NCBI RefSeq assembly: GCF_000518865.1
Contig: NZ_JAEK01000012.1
Location: 54,244-118,243 of the forward strand
Origin: Bacillus sp. J37
GTDB lineage: Bacteria > Bacillota > Bacilli > Bacillales > Bacillaceae
DNA: 64,000 nt
Reading direction: 5' to 3'
The notes below the pieces were generated by a model that was not told the DNA's origin, searched no databases, and saw nothing but the letters and a program-made list of their open reading frames with translations. The translations under genes were made by a program, and so were the position numbers. Numbering within the stretch: position 1 is the first letter of the stretch; every line of letters begins with the position of its first letter. Positions 17,004-25,548 of this stretch are shown one piece after another.

Positions 17004-17681
17004 TCACATTACCGCAGACTTCTTCTCTATTTTCAATTCACGAACTATGTAAGAAATTAATGTATCAAGTGGGTTTATTATAGACGTTGAGGTCTTGAGC
17101 TCAACTTCCTTGGATGCATCGACCATTGATAATTGAGCAACAGAGATAGCTTTATCTTCTTTCATAAGTTTGTGCAAGTACTTGGATATCTCTTGATTGT
17201 ATTCTTGTTTTTGGCCTTGCATGATTAATTCAAACGTATTGTTAATAACTGTTACTTCTATGTCTAAGGATTTTTTTCGATAATCAGCATATTGTTTAAG
17301 ACGTTCCATTGTCCCGTTAACAGTAGCAGGATTTGTGAATAGAATTGTCTGAGGTTGTTGTATATGACAGATGTATTCAAAGTAGGGTTCATCAATTTTA
17401 ATAATTGGAATTGATATGGACAGTTGTTCTTCTTGTAAAATAGCAATATAGTTTGTACAGGTAATAAGAATGGCATCAACATGACATTTAGCAATCCATT
17501 CTATTTGTTCTTTCACTTTCATCTGGGCATCTGCTGCTTTAAATGTTTCATCAGATGTAACCCGATACATTAAGGCCGGGTCAACAAAATGAACTAATTC
17601 AATTTCATATGAAGAAAGTGCGTTTTCGATATATTCAATATTTGAATAATGTGCGTGTAAGCATCCTAACTTTTTTTTCAA
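17004..17681 (-). CDS. Asp/Glu racemase-like protein
   Basis: A 225-residue protein with features of the aspartate/glutamate racemase superfamily: an opening LGCLHAHYSNIEY, HFVDPAL, and a Cys in LITCTNYIAIL at the position of the first catalytic Cys. The second catalytic Cys, expected in the C-terminal half, is not present (HKLMKEDKAISVAQLSMVD has no Cys), so classical two-base racemisation is unlikely and a related function is possible. Start is a TTG at 17681 with GGTGGAG upstream. No operon partner. Confidence 0.6.
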   Translation of the reverse strand: MKKKLGCLHAHYSNIEYIENALSSYEIELVHFVDPALMYRVTSDETFKAADAQMKVKEQIEWIAKCHVDAILITCTNYIAILQEEQLSISIPIIKIDEPYFEYICHIQQPQTILFTNPATVNGTMERLKQYADYRKKSLDIEVTVINNTFELIMQGQKQEYNQEISKYLHKLMKEDKAISVAQLSMVDASKEVELKTSTSIINPLDTLISYIVRELKIEKKSAVM

Positions 17682-17825
17682 TGCGATTCCACTCCACCTC
17701 TTGTTTATTTCAGATTATTCTATCAAAATATGGTTAAGTAGCATATGGTTTTATTAATAAACTATACAGTTAGCAAAAAAATTCATTAATCACTGTTATC
17801 CTCCATATTTCCGCTCCACGGTTAC

Positions 17826-18386
17826 CTATATTTGAAATCGATCTTTAATAATCTGAGCTACTTCTACTGCGCTCAAATTCGTATTATTTATTTTTAAATA
17901 TTCTTCCCTAACAATTTCTCCCTCATGGGAATTCAATCTGTATGTGTGCATCGACTCCTTTAATTCTCTTTCCGACCATTCTACATTTCTTTTGGTTGGC
18001 TTATGTTCAAGTCTATTAGGACTTTTATTTCGCTCAAGTCTTTCATCCAGGTCAGCCTCAAGTTCTACAAAGTAAACAGTTCCGCCTTTTGACTCGAAAA
18101 TCCGGCAGACTTTATCAACATAATCCCAATCTGATTGATGATCAAATGCCCATACATATGTAAAAATCATTCCATACAAGCTGCTTTTTGATACTTCTTC
18201 AAATAGTTCTTGTCGAAATAAGTTGACTAATCTTTTTCCTTCCTGTGTTCCGTAGTTAAAAAACGGATTGACCAAATCAATCGTCATATGATTATGAAAC
18301 AGCTTTAGTTTAGTCAATTTAGCTAGTTCTTGACCAACTGTCATTTTTCCAACTGCCTGTGGACCAAAAATTAAAACAAATTTCAT
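17826..18386 (-). CDS. P-loop small-molecule kinase-like protein
   Basis: A 186-residue protein with Walker A GPQAVGKMTVG (residues 8-18) and a shikimate/gluconate-kinase-like layout: the LFHNHMTIDLVNPFF segment as substrate-binding region, YFVELEADLDERLERNKSPNR as lid-like region and a C-terminal NNTNLSAVEVAQII. Walker B is poorly defined. AGGAGGGGG precedes the ATG. The substrate is unknown; nucleotide or antibiotic phosphorylation are both possible for this group. Monocistronic. Confidence 0.7.
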   Translation of the reverse strand: MKFVLIFGPQAVGKMTVGQELAKLTKLKLFHNHMTIDLVNPFFNYGTQEGKRLVNLFRQELFEEVSKSSLYGMIFTYVWAFDHQSDWDYVDKVCRIFESKGGTVYFVELEADLDERLERNKSPNRLEHKPTKRNVEWSERELKESMHTYRLNSHEGEIVREEYLKINNTNLSAVEVAQIIKDRFQI

Positions 18387-18476
18387 AAGGCCCCCTCCTT
18401 AAAACCAATAATAAATTAAAGTTATTCTCTTTATCGCCAATAATTCCTCCCTTAAACTTCTTTCAATTTCCCCATA

Positions 18477-18513
18477 AAAAGAAGGCGTTACCCTTGATTA
18501 GGATAGACGCCTC
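18477..18513 (-). terminator. Rho-independent terminator
   Basis: On the minus strand AGGCGTCTATCC ... GGGTAACGCCT followed by TCTTTTTATG, downstream of the CdsA-like gene. Confidence 0.75.
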
Positions 18514-18534
18514 GTATGCGGAGCAACCAGCTTT

Positions 18535-19449
18535 TTACATAAAATCAAAAAAATAACGAGTCACATGAAAAAATACAGGTGATGTATAAGCTAAACTATC
18601 AACACGAGTTAAATAGCTTTTGTGCAGCATTTTTAACTTCTCTTGATCTCCAATTAATAAATCTCTTCGTAAAACAGAAATCGTCAAGCTTCCGAAGAAA
18701 CCACTTAAACTGATTAAAAGACCTGAAAATAGAGCAAATGTACTGTCAAATGGTGTTAAGTACGGGTAGATGCAATATGCTGCAGCGATTGTGATTAATG
18801 TTGCTCCTATATATCCCTCCCACGTAATGGTCGGATTTGCTGAAGGAACAACCTTTCTTTTTCCAAGATAAGTAGAGATTAAATAATGAGCAATATCATT
18901 GAGCTGTGTTAAAACAACTAAAAATAAGACAAGATTCGCTCCGTATTCAGGTGTAGCAAATTGAAAGTGAGCTAAGTGACTAAGTCCGAAAACCATCAGC
19001 ATTAAGCCCCATTGAGTTGAACTAACGGAACGAAGAAAACCACTGGTTCCCTTGCCCAGTAATCGTGGAAACGGTAGAAACAAAAACACATAAACTGGTA
19101 TAAAGACAATAAACATACCGTACCATCCGATAAAAATCCAATAAAACTGCACAGGAATCGCCAAATATGACCAAAGAAATAACCGTCGATCTGCTTTCCT
19201 TGTTTTCATCATTGAAAAATATTCCTTTAATGCAAAAAAGCATAACAACATCAATGAAAACAATGAAACAATGGGATTAAATAACGTAGCGATACAAAAG
19301 ACCGCAAACATACCCCACCATGTTTTGACACGCATGAAAACACCCGAAAAATCTTTTTTTGGTTGCTTTTTGCTCGTAAAGATAAAAATGAGATGTACAC
19401 AACTTAAACTAAGAAAAATAATACCTAATGTCCAAAGGGTTGATATCAC
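18535..19449 (-). CDS. CDP-diglyceride synthase-like (CTP transferase) membrane protein
   Basis: A 304-residue protein with about eight hydrophobic segments, resembling the phosphatidate cytidylyltransferase superfamily: LTQLNDIAHYLISTYLGKRKVVPSANP corresponds to the D-x-x-A-y-x-x-G-r-x-G-k-x-x-x-S-P core. The C-terminal signature is degenerate (SVLRRDLLIGDQEKLKMLHK, then LTRVDSL), with RVDS in place of the usual D-R-x-D-S. This is not the essential CdsA of Bacillus; a paralogue of the YnbB type is more likely. Substrate unproven. Divergent from the gene at 19529. Confidence 0.7.
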   Translation of the reverse strand: MISTLWTLGIIFLSLSCVHLIFIFTSKKQPKKDFSGVFMRVKTWWGMFAVFCIATLFNPIVSLFSLMLLCFFALKEYFSMMKTRKADRRLFLWSYLAIPVQFYWIFIGWYGMFIVFIPVYVFLFLPFPRLLGKGTSGFLRSVSSTQWGLMLMVFGLSHLAHFQFATPEYGANLVLFLVVLTQLNDIAHYLISTYLGKRKVVPSANPTITWEGYIGATLITIAAAYCIYPYLTPFDSTFALFSGLLISLSGFFGSLTISVLRRDLLIGDQEKLKMLHKSYLTRVDSLAYTSPVFFHVTRYFFDFM

Positions 19450-19528
19450 CTTTATTCCTCCAACTTTGTATTTCTATTGTATAATTAAGGATAGAATATT
19501 ATGGAAGAATTTAAAAGAGGGAAACGAA

Positions 19529-20074
19529 ATGACTTCAAAAACGTTTATTTATATTTTACTAACTGATACAGGGACATTATTTACTAAGTCTATTAAAAAA
19601 TATACAAAAGCTCCTTATAATCATGCTTCCATTGCATTTGATGCACATTTAACTGAAATGTACAGCTTTGGAAGAAAAAATCCCAATAACCCTATTAACG
19701 GAGGATTTGTGAAAGAAGATATCCATACAGGAACATACAGTAAGTATCCTGAAACAACCTGTGTTATCTATAAACTGGAAGTAACTAGCCGGGATGTGGA
19801 AAAAATGAGAAGGGTATTGAATGTTTTTATTAAGAATCAGAAAAGATTTCTTTATAATTTAATTGGTGTTTTAGGTGTTTCCTTAAATGAACCTGTTGAA
19901 TTCAGCAATTCGTATTTTTGCTCACAATTCGTTGCTGAAATGCTTTATCGGTCCGGTATTAAGTTATGGGATAAACTCCCTGCCTTGGTAACCCCTGATG
20001 ACTTTCGCAGAAATCCACATTTCCAACTCGTATATGAAGGAAAGCTAACGGATTATCCACTAATAAAAAAATAG
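19529..20074 (+). CDS. Permuted NlpC/P60-like (YiiX/YebB-type) protein
   Basis: A 181-residue protein. NHASIAFD supplies a His and SYFCSQFVAEML supplies a Cys after it, i.e. the circularly permuted order of papain-like YiiX/YebB enzymes (amidase or acyltransferase). No signal peptide is present, so it acts in the cytoplasm. ATG at 19529 (MTSKTFIYILL) has AAAGAGGG upstream; the longer frame from 19271 merely runs through the promoter and the neighbouring gene. TATAAT is visible at about 19480. Substrate unknown. Confidence 0.7.
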   Translation: MTSKTFIYILLTDTGTLFTKSIKKYTKAPYNHASIAFDAHLTEMYSFGRKNPNNPINGGFVKEDIHTGTYSKYPETTCVIYKLEVTSRDVEKMRRVLNVFIKNQKRFLYNLIGVLGVSLNEPVEFSNSYFCSQFVAEMLYRSGIKLWDKLPALVTPDDFRRNPHFQLVYEGKLTDYPLIKK

Positions 20075-20107
20075 AAGAAGGGAAAGAATAAACTCCCCCT
20101 TCTTCTT
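20071..20107. terminator. Hairpin between convergent genes
   Basis: AGAAGAAGGG ... CCCCTTCTTCT, overlapping both 3' ends; the T tract is weak, so efficiency is uncertain. Confidence 0.5.
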
Positions 20108-20978
20108 AATGATCAATTTTAATTTTGCGTAAAAAATCCTGTCTTTGTTGCTTGCGAAAATGCTCTTTGACCATATAATCCACTCCTTGCTGATTATTAG
20201 ATCGTGTCACCCAATCAGCAGCACGCTTTACTTCAAACGGTGCATTCCACATCGCAACACCTAATCCAGCTGAAGAAATCATCCCGATATCGTCCTCAGC
20301 ATCACCAATTGCCACCGTTTGATCTAAAGGAATGTTCAAATGGCTCGCTAAAGCACGCAGCCCATTCTCCTTTGATACTCCCTTTCTGACGATGTCAAAG
20401 CTAGTTGATGACAAATGACTTTGAATATCGACCATGTCAAAAGCTTCCTTTACGACGGTCTCTGCTTCCTGTTTTTCATCTTCATGTTTAAAATGAACAT
20501 CTATTCTCGTTGCCGAAACCGGTTCATCACGAAGAGTATCTCCCAGGGAATCCACAAACTGAACAGGATAAAACATCGAATCTGATGTATTGAGGATCGA
20601 TTTGTTTAATAAATTCGGTGATACTTTTTTTCGATTTCCTATTGAAAATCTTTCATGTGTAAGTCGAATATTACAATTGAAGTTTTCTAATACTTGCACA
20701 AGATTGAATGTTGTTTCCTCTGAAATCCGCTTTTCAAATAATGGCTTATCTAAATTTTCTGAGATGAATGCTCCACCATGTGTAACAAGTAAAGAGTCCA
20801 GCTTTAATGCTTTTGCCAGCTTTCTCGCAGATTGAAAATGTCTATTTGTTACAAGCGTCACATACACTTCTTTACCCTTCACAAATTCAATTGCCTCTTT
20901 CGTGGATGGCTGAAGACGACCATTTGATCGAAGCAATGTTCCATCAATATTCAAAGCAAGTAATCGATAAGCAGTCAC
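20106..20978 (-). CDS. yhaX: HAD superfamily (Cof-type) phosphatase YhaX
   Basis: Cof-type haloacid-dehalogenase hydrolase of 290 residues. Motif I reads LLALNIDGTLL: the first, nucleophilic Asp of DxDGT is replaced by Asn, an unusual change that would abolish ordinary phosphatase activity. Motif IV is intact (VAIGDAEDDIGMISSAGLGVAM), as is the C2-type cap. GTG at 20978 follows AAGGGGG at 7 bases and fits the B. subtilis YhaX length. Position before yheA matches the conserved order. The Asn suggests a binding or regulatory role, as noted for some stress-linked HAD proteins. Confidence 0.85.
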   Translation of the reverse strand: MTAYRLLALNIDGTLLRSNGRLQPSTKEAIEFVKGKEVYVTLVTNRHFQSARKLAKALKLDSLLVTHGGAFISENLDKPLFEKRISEETTFNLVQVLENFNCNIRLTHERFSIGNRKKVSPNLLNKSILNTSDSMFYPVQFVDSLGDTLRDEPVSATRIDVHFKHEDEKQEAETVVKEAFDMVDIQSHLSSTSFDIVRKGVSKENGLRALASHLNIPLDQTVAIGDAEDDIGMISSAGLGVAMWNAPFEVKRAADWVTRSNNQQGVDYMVKEHFRKQQRQDFLRKIKIDH

Positions 20979-21076
20979 AACAGGTCCCCCTTCTACAGAT
21001 GTCAAAACCTATTATGAAGTTATGTCCCTTTTAGGAAAAATAGAACAATAGATGGGACATGATAAATTTTCCGCAA

Positions 21077-21110
21077 CAAAAAAAACAGAACGGAACCTAG
21101 TCCATTCTGC
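21077..21110 (-). terminator. Rho-independent terminator of yheBA
   Basis: On the minus strand CAGAATGG ... CCGTTCTG followed by TTTTTTTT; eight base pairs with one G-T. Confidence 0.85.
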
Positions 21111-21146
21111 ATCAAATTTACAAATGTATATGTATATAGGGTCGTC

Positions 21147-21494
21147 TTACTGACTTCCGTACATTTCCTCAAGCGGCTTCATAATGATTTTGTTTAATTC
21201 TGTTACAACCATACTTAAACGTTGTTCTGCAGCCATTAATTGAGAGATTAATTCATGCTGTTGAACAAGCTGCACAGATTTTTGTGCCTGATCAATTTCA
21301 TCCTGCGTAATTTCTTCACCTTGCATTTGTTTTTGCTGAAGGTTTAATTGAATATTACGGAAGTTTTCAAACATTCTGCTTGCAGATTCATCCGCATTCA
21401 CTTCTTCATAAAGTCTTTTTAGGTTTTTGAAATCATCACTTTCACGTAGTGCTTTTTCTAAGTTGTATGCAACATCATATAAATTCTCTGACAT
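21147..21494 (-). CDS. yheA: YlbF-family protein YheA
   Basis: A 115-residue all-helical protein of the YlbF/YmcA/YheA family (MSENLYDVAYNLEKALRESDDF ... FENFRNIQLNLQQKQMQGEEI). YlbF and YmcA proteins form a complex affecting RNase Y and competence; YheA itself has no established role. AAAGGAGGCTC precedes the ATG. It is downstream of yheB in the same direction with a 90-base gap, sharing the terminator at 21077. Confidence 0.93.
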   Translation of the reverse strand: MSENLYDVAYNLEKALRESDDFKNLKRLYEEVNADESASRMFENFRNIQLNLQQKQMQGEEITQDEIDQAQKSVQLVQQHELISQLMAAEQRLSMVVTELNKIIMKPLEEMYGSQ

Positions 21495-21586
21495 ATGATG
21501 AGCCTCCTTTCTAGTTTTAACCTATGTAGGCTCTTCTTTCACTATAACAAACTCTTTTCAAAATTGCATTTGATGTGAGGAATTTA

Positions 21587-22720
21587 CTAAATAAACATGA
21601 CAATGATTGCTTGTAATCCTCCAATGATTCCTCCAAGCAGTGCTCCAAGATATGTAATCATCTTAAACTCTCTACGGGAAATAGAGAGAATAATGTCCTC
21701 CAGCCGGTCCACTGCAAAGGTTTCCACCTGTTCACGCACAACTTCTTCCAGCTTTAATTTCTTAAGCATTTCTTCAAGATGTGAGGTCAGATATTGAATG
21801 GAGAGAGTCACCATCTTCGGAAGCCATTCCTGAATGATTTTATCTTCATTTGGCTTTAAGTAAGCTGAAATTGGCTTTGATAGCAAATCCTGAACATTTA
21901 ATGTCTCAACGACTGTATTTACTATTGTCGAGCCCTTCTCAAAGACGCCCCATTTTTGATCCAATTCATCAAGAGTCATGTCTTGAATCTGATTCCATTC
22001 CCGACCAATTAATGTTGTGATGAGTACATGTGTTTCTTTGTTTTTCAAAAATTTCAAGACTTCGGGTTGAACCTTGTCTACAAGGCTTTCATTCCCTAAA
22101 AACATCCCGATCATATTTCCGAGCATTCCTCTAGTCGCCAAAAAGTCTTCAATCATTTTTTTGAGCTTTTGCTTGCCTTCATTACTTTCAAAATAGGTAA
22201 TACCTTTATCTATAATAAATTGTCCAATTTTTGGGATGGCGACGTACGCCTCATCTAACAGGTTTTTTGGAAGCAGTTCTTGAAGTCGTTTGCTTTTATT
22301 CTCGTGAACCAGCTCTTCATATTTTCCCTGTAGAAACGTTTTGAGCAGCACATCAGCCTTTTGCGATGGTTCGTTCACATTAAAAGACTCCAGAATTTGC
22401 TCAACTGTTTTTTCTGAGTTCGTCACCCTTTTTACTTGTGTTTCTCCCCATGAAATGAGCTGGTCTTGAAACTGAGCTTGCAGAAATTTCCGTTTAATTC
22501 CTTCAGCTGTTAACAAATGCTCCACAACCATTTTTCCTAACTGAGTTGCAAGCTCATCTCTTCTCTTTGGAATCAATCCAGGTGTAAAAGGTACTCTTTT
22601 CCCTAAAAAATAGATTGCTTTATAAGGGCGAAATAACATTTTAATAGCCAGGGAGTTTGTCACTCCTCCAATTGCTGCCCCAACAATTATCATGATTAAT
22701 GCTGTTATCATTTGATCCAT
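21587..22720 (-). CDS. yheB: DUF445 membrane protein YheB
   Basis: A 377-residue DUF445 protein. The first membrane segment (ITALIMIIVGAAIGGVTNSLAIKMLFRPYK) and the last (YLGALLGGIIGGLQAIIVMFI) flank a long cytoplasmic helical domain, and both carry the family's Gly-rich patterns. ATG at 22720 (MDQMITAL) gives exactly the family length; GGAAGG is 9 bases upstream. First gene of yheB-yheA. Likely membrane remodelling or septum-associated role by homology with DUF445 proteins, unproven. Confidence 0.93.
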   Translation of the reverse strand: MDQMITALIMIIVGAAIGGVTNSLAIKMLFRPYKAIYFLGKRVPFTPGLIPKRRDELATQLGKMVVEHLLTAEGIKRKFLQAQFQDQLISWGETQVKRVTNSEKTVEQILESFNVNEPSQKADVLLKTFLQGKYEELVHENKSKRLQELLPKNLLDEAYVAIPKIGQFIIDKGITYFESNEGKQKLKKMIEDFLATRGMLGNMIGMFLGNESLVDKVQPEVLKFLKNKETHVLITTLIGREWNQIQDMTLDELDQKWGVFEKGSTIVNTVVETLNVQDLLSKPISAYLKPNEDKIIQEWLPKMVTLSIQYLTSHLEEMLKKLKLEEVVREQVETFAVDRLEDIILSISRREFKMITYLGALLGGIIGGLQAIIVMFI

Positions 22721-22743
22721 TACCATCTACCTTCCACTACATC

Positions 22744-22770
22744 ACCGATTTTTTTTCGTCACATACGATG
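22744..22770 (+). promoter_or_regulatory. Possible mother-cell sigma promoter of the yheCD-like array
   Basis: CATACGAT with an AC 16 bases upstream resembles sigma-E/sigma-K promoters; the last base of the -10 differs from the sigma-K consensus. It lies about 70 bases before the first ATP-grasp gene. Confidence 0.35.
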
Positions 22771-22836
22771 TTATATCAACATCTGCCTAAGAACATTATA
22801 GAGGTTGGCTTCATCTCGAGCAAATGAGGGAATTAC

Positions 22837-24207
22837 ATGATACAAAAAACAATTGAAATTACAGAAAATGTAACTTCTAAACTTGATATATGTGAAATTA
22901 GTGTTGGCCTAAGAGAACATCTGGGTCTCTCCAAAAATATTCTTACCTTGAAAATTAGTTGTGGGATGCATACTGTGTCCTGTCCAATCGTATTTATAGA
23001 TGAAGAGGATCTTAGTTTGTCCTTACCTGCCGGTCTCTTTGATGAACTTCATCTACCACATCAAACCCTGTCACTTCAAGGGCAATTAGTTAACCAAAGA
23101 CATCTAAAGCTTGGTCCCATCATTGGCCTTTTAACTGAAATCAAAGAAAAAGGTCACCATGTACACTTTGGATCCATCCATGAGTTTTGTAAAGAGCTTG
23201 CTGCATATTGTTATACCAATGGTTGTTTATTCTATATTTTTTCCTTTTCATCTTATAACAAAGAAATGATGCAGGGTTATTGTTTTCACCAAGATATGTG
23301 GATAAAAACAATTGTGCCCTATCCTGACGTTGTACACAACCGAATTCATTCTCGAACCCTGGAAAAGTCAAAGAAGTTTTTGGATCTTACGTCTGATTTA
23401 ATTGAAAATAAAATTCCGTATTTTAATGATCGCTTTTTAAACAAATGGGAAGTGCATCAAATTCTTTCAGCAAATGAACATCTCCTACCCTATCTACCTG
23501 AAAGTCAATTGCTAGACTCGAAGAACATATTAAAAAATATGCTCACTGAGAAAAAGGATCTATTTATTAAGCCGATCAACGGTAGTCAGGGCAAAAGAAT
23601 CTTTCGGGTAAAACAAACTGACGAAAATCAATACTTTCTCGATTACACAACATTTTCCGGAGATATCAACAAAGAATATCAAAGTTTTGAAGAGCTATTC
23701 AAAACATTATATCCCAGATTAAAAAAGGAAGGCTTTCTTTTGCAAGAAACAATTCCTCTTAAATCCTATAAAAATCGCACCCTTGATTTCCGGTTTTTAT
23801 GTCATAAAAAAGACCGTCACCAATGGAAAGTTACTTCTGCTGTTGCAAGAGTATCAGCAGATCATCAGTTTGTCGCAAATTTAGCAAGGGGAGGCGAGAT
23901 TTATAAAACGAAAGAATTGCTGCAAGAGCTTTTCGGAGAGAAAGAAGCAGGTCATTTGCGGAAATTATTAGCTGAACTTTCCATAGAAATAGTAGAAGTG
24001 ATCTGCATTCAAGCTGGTGGAGAATTCGGGGAATTTGGTATTGACCTCTCACTAGATGAAAATGGTCACCCTTGGATCATTGAAGTAAATACAAAACCTT
24101 CAAAATCAGAGGATGATCTTAAATCCGGAAAAGTCCGGCCGTCAGCCAAATCCATTATCCAATATTGCCTTTTTTTATATGAACAAAAGCGCAGGCGCCT
24201 TGATTAG
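22837..24207 (+). CDS. YheC/YheD-family ATP-grasp protein 1 (long, YheD-like)
   Basis: Endospore coat-associated ATP-grasp family. Long form of 456 residues with an N-terminal beta-rich domain (1-95) absent from short members. A linker follows (KLGPIIGLLTE), then the ATP-grasp core: KDLFIKPINGSQGKRIFRV (Lys and Gly loop), LDFRFLCHKK, and GEFGIDLSLDENGHPWIIEVNTKPSKS (metal ligands E and N). First of four consecutive family members. Its last eight codons (EQKRRRLD) and stop come from repeat B, so the native C-terminus has been replaced. Enzymatic substrate unknown; the catalytic residues look intact. Confidence 0.9.
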   Translation: MIQKTIEITENVTSKLDICEISVGLREHLGLSKNILTLKISCGMHTVSCPIVFIDEEDLSLSLPAGLFDELHLPHQTLSLQGQLVNQRHLKLGPIIGLLTEIKEKGHHVHFGSIHEFCKELAAYCYTNGCLFYIFSFSSYNKEMMQGYCFHQDMWIKTIVPYPDVVHNRIHSRTLEKSKKFLDLTSDLIENKIPYFNDRFLNKWEVHQILSANEHLLPYLPESQLLDSKNILKNMLTEKKDLFIKPINGSQGKRIFRVKQTDENQYFLDYTTFSGDINKEYQSFEELFKTLYPRLKKEGFLLQETIPLKSYKNRTLDFRFLCHKKDRHQWKVTSAVARVSADHQFVANLARGGEIYKTKELLQELFGEKEAGHLRKLLAELSIEIVEVICIQAGGEFGEFGIDLSLDENGHPWIIEVNTKPSKSEDDLKSGKVRPSAKSIIQYCLFLYEQKRRRLD

Positions 24208-24408
24208 CCTAGGGCAAATAAAACGATTTAGAATAGAAGGCTTTCTTTGCCTTCAATTCTAAATTGGCTAGACCCAAGAGGGACTAGACGTTGGCAGTTT
24301 AAGAACGCGACGTCCTGTCGCGAAAACTGCACTTGCACATCCTGTGCTTCGGAGCTGGATGTCGAAACGCTTAGCCACAGTTCAAGAATTTTATCATTTC
24401 CTAGACGA
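24181..24408. repeat. Intergenic repeat B, copy 1
   Basis: About 228 bases starting GAACAAAAGCGCAGGCGCC and including GGGCAAATAAAACGA, TGGCTAGACCC, GCGACGTCCTGTCGCGAAAA, TGCACATCCTGTGCTTCGG and AGCCACAGTTCAA. It matches 60820-61043 block by block. It overlaps the 3' end of the preceding gene. Confidence 0.85.
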
Positions 24409-24450
24409 GAACAAAGATAGCCGGCATTTTAGACAAAAGGAGTGTTGTGC

Positions 24451-25548
24451 TTGGAACGGATATCATTAGGAATAATGGCAGTCCACCTATCACATGAACA
24501 TGGATACGTAACAGAGATTGCCAAACGAAGTTCTTCATATGGGATAAATTGTGTTCGATTTGTCCCTGCTTCTATTGACCCTATTGACTTAACGATTACA
24601 GGTGAAACGTTTGATCCGCAAACGCAATCCTGGATAAGTGATACATTTTCAATTCCTCCATTTATTTATGACCGCTGCTTTTACAATCAAAGTAAAGCTT
24701 CTAAGAGATGTAAACCAATTGTCGAGTGGTTGAAAAAAAATCCTGTTACCACGTTTTTAGGATTTGGGTTACCTGATAAATGGAAGGTTTATTCTATCAT
24801 TCAAAAAAATAACCATCTAAATTCATACTTACCTGACACTGAGCTGATTTCAACACCAATGCAAATTTTAAATCGCTTAAGAAATGATTCAAGCTGTTTA
24901 TTGAAGCCAGTTGTTGGTTCAAGAGGTATCGGCATTGTTGCCATTCACCAAATTCAAAAAGATATAACGATCACATATCATAGTGGTCCTGATAAAAAAA
25001 CGAAATCGTTTGAACATGTAGAACGATTTATAGACTGGTGTGACCGTCTACTAAAGCAACAAAGCTATCTTCTTCAACCTCTCCTTCCACTTGTCGATCG
25101 TGAAGGATATCCATTTGATATACGCATTCTTCTCCAAAAAGATGCTGACGGTAACTGGTCACTAGTTGAAAAAGGGGTAAGAAAAGGGTACCAAGGATCA
25201 TTTTTATCAAATCTAACAACTGGTGGAGAGCCCGTTACCTATAAGCAGTGGTCTGAGCAGCTCACACCCAGACAAAGATTTCTTCTTGAAGATGAGCTAT
25301 CCACGATTATTTCACATCTTCCAACCCTACTTGAAGAAAACTTTGGTCGACTATTCGAGCTTGGAATTGATATCGGCTATGCCAAAGACGGCTCAATCTG
25401 GGTATTGGATGTAAATTCAAAGCCCGGGAGAAAAACATTCATTGAAACAAAGCCTGAGTTAAAACACACACTTCACGATTCACCATTAGCTTATTGCAAC
25501 TATTTGAGCTCAAAAAATAACCAAAAAGGAGCTACGATCATTGACTAA
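24451..25548 (+). CDS. yheC: YheC/YheD-family ATP-grasp protein 2 (YheC-like)
   Basis: Short form of 365 residues. TTG at 24451 follows AAAAGGAG at 8 bases (the frame is open from a GTG at 24442). Core motifs: CLLKPVVGSRGIGIVAI, FDIRILLQKD, ELGIDIGYAKDGSIWVLDVNSKPGR. The opening LGIMAVHLSHEHGYVTEIAKRS is characteristic of YheC. It overlaps the next gene by 8 bases (the TTG of gene 3 lies within its last codons), so translation is coupled. Expected in the spore coat or mother cell. Confidence 0.88.
   Translation: MERISLGIMAVHLSHEHGYVTEIAKRSSSYGINCVRFVPASIDPIDLTITGETFDPQTQSWISDTFSIPPFIYDRCFYNQSKASKRCKPIVEWLKKNPVTTFLGFGLPDKWKVYSIIQKNNHLNSYLPDTELISTPMQILNRLRNDSSCLLKPVVGSRGIGIVAIHQIQKDITITYHSGPDKKTKSFEHVERFIDWCDRLLKQQSYLLQPLLPLVDREGYPFDIRILLQKDADGNWSLVEKGVRKGYQGSFLSNLTTGGEPVTYKQWSEQLTPRQRFLLEDELSTIISHLPTLLEENFGRLFELGIDIGYAKDGSIWVLDVNSKPGRKTFIETKPELKHTLHDSPLAYCNYLSSKNNQKGATIID

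Noticed and set aside
19271..19528. N-terminal extension of the permuted NlpC/P60-like gene
   Set aside because: Antisense to the CdsA-like gene and through its promoter; AAAGAGGG supports the ATG at 19529.
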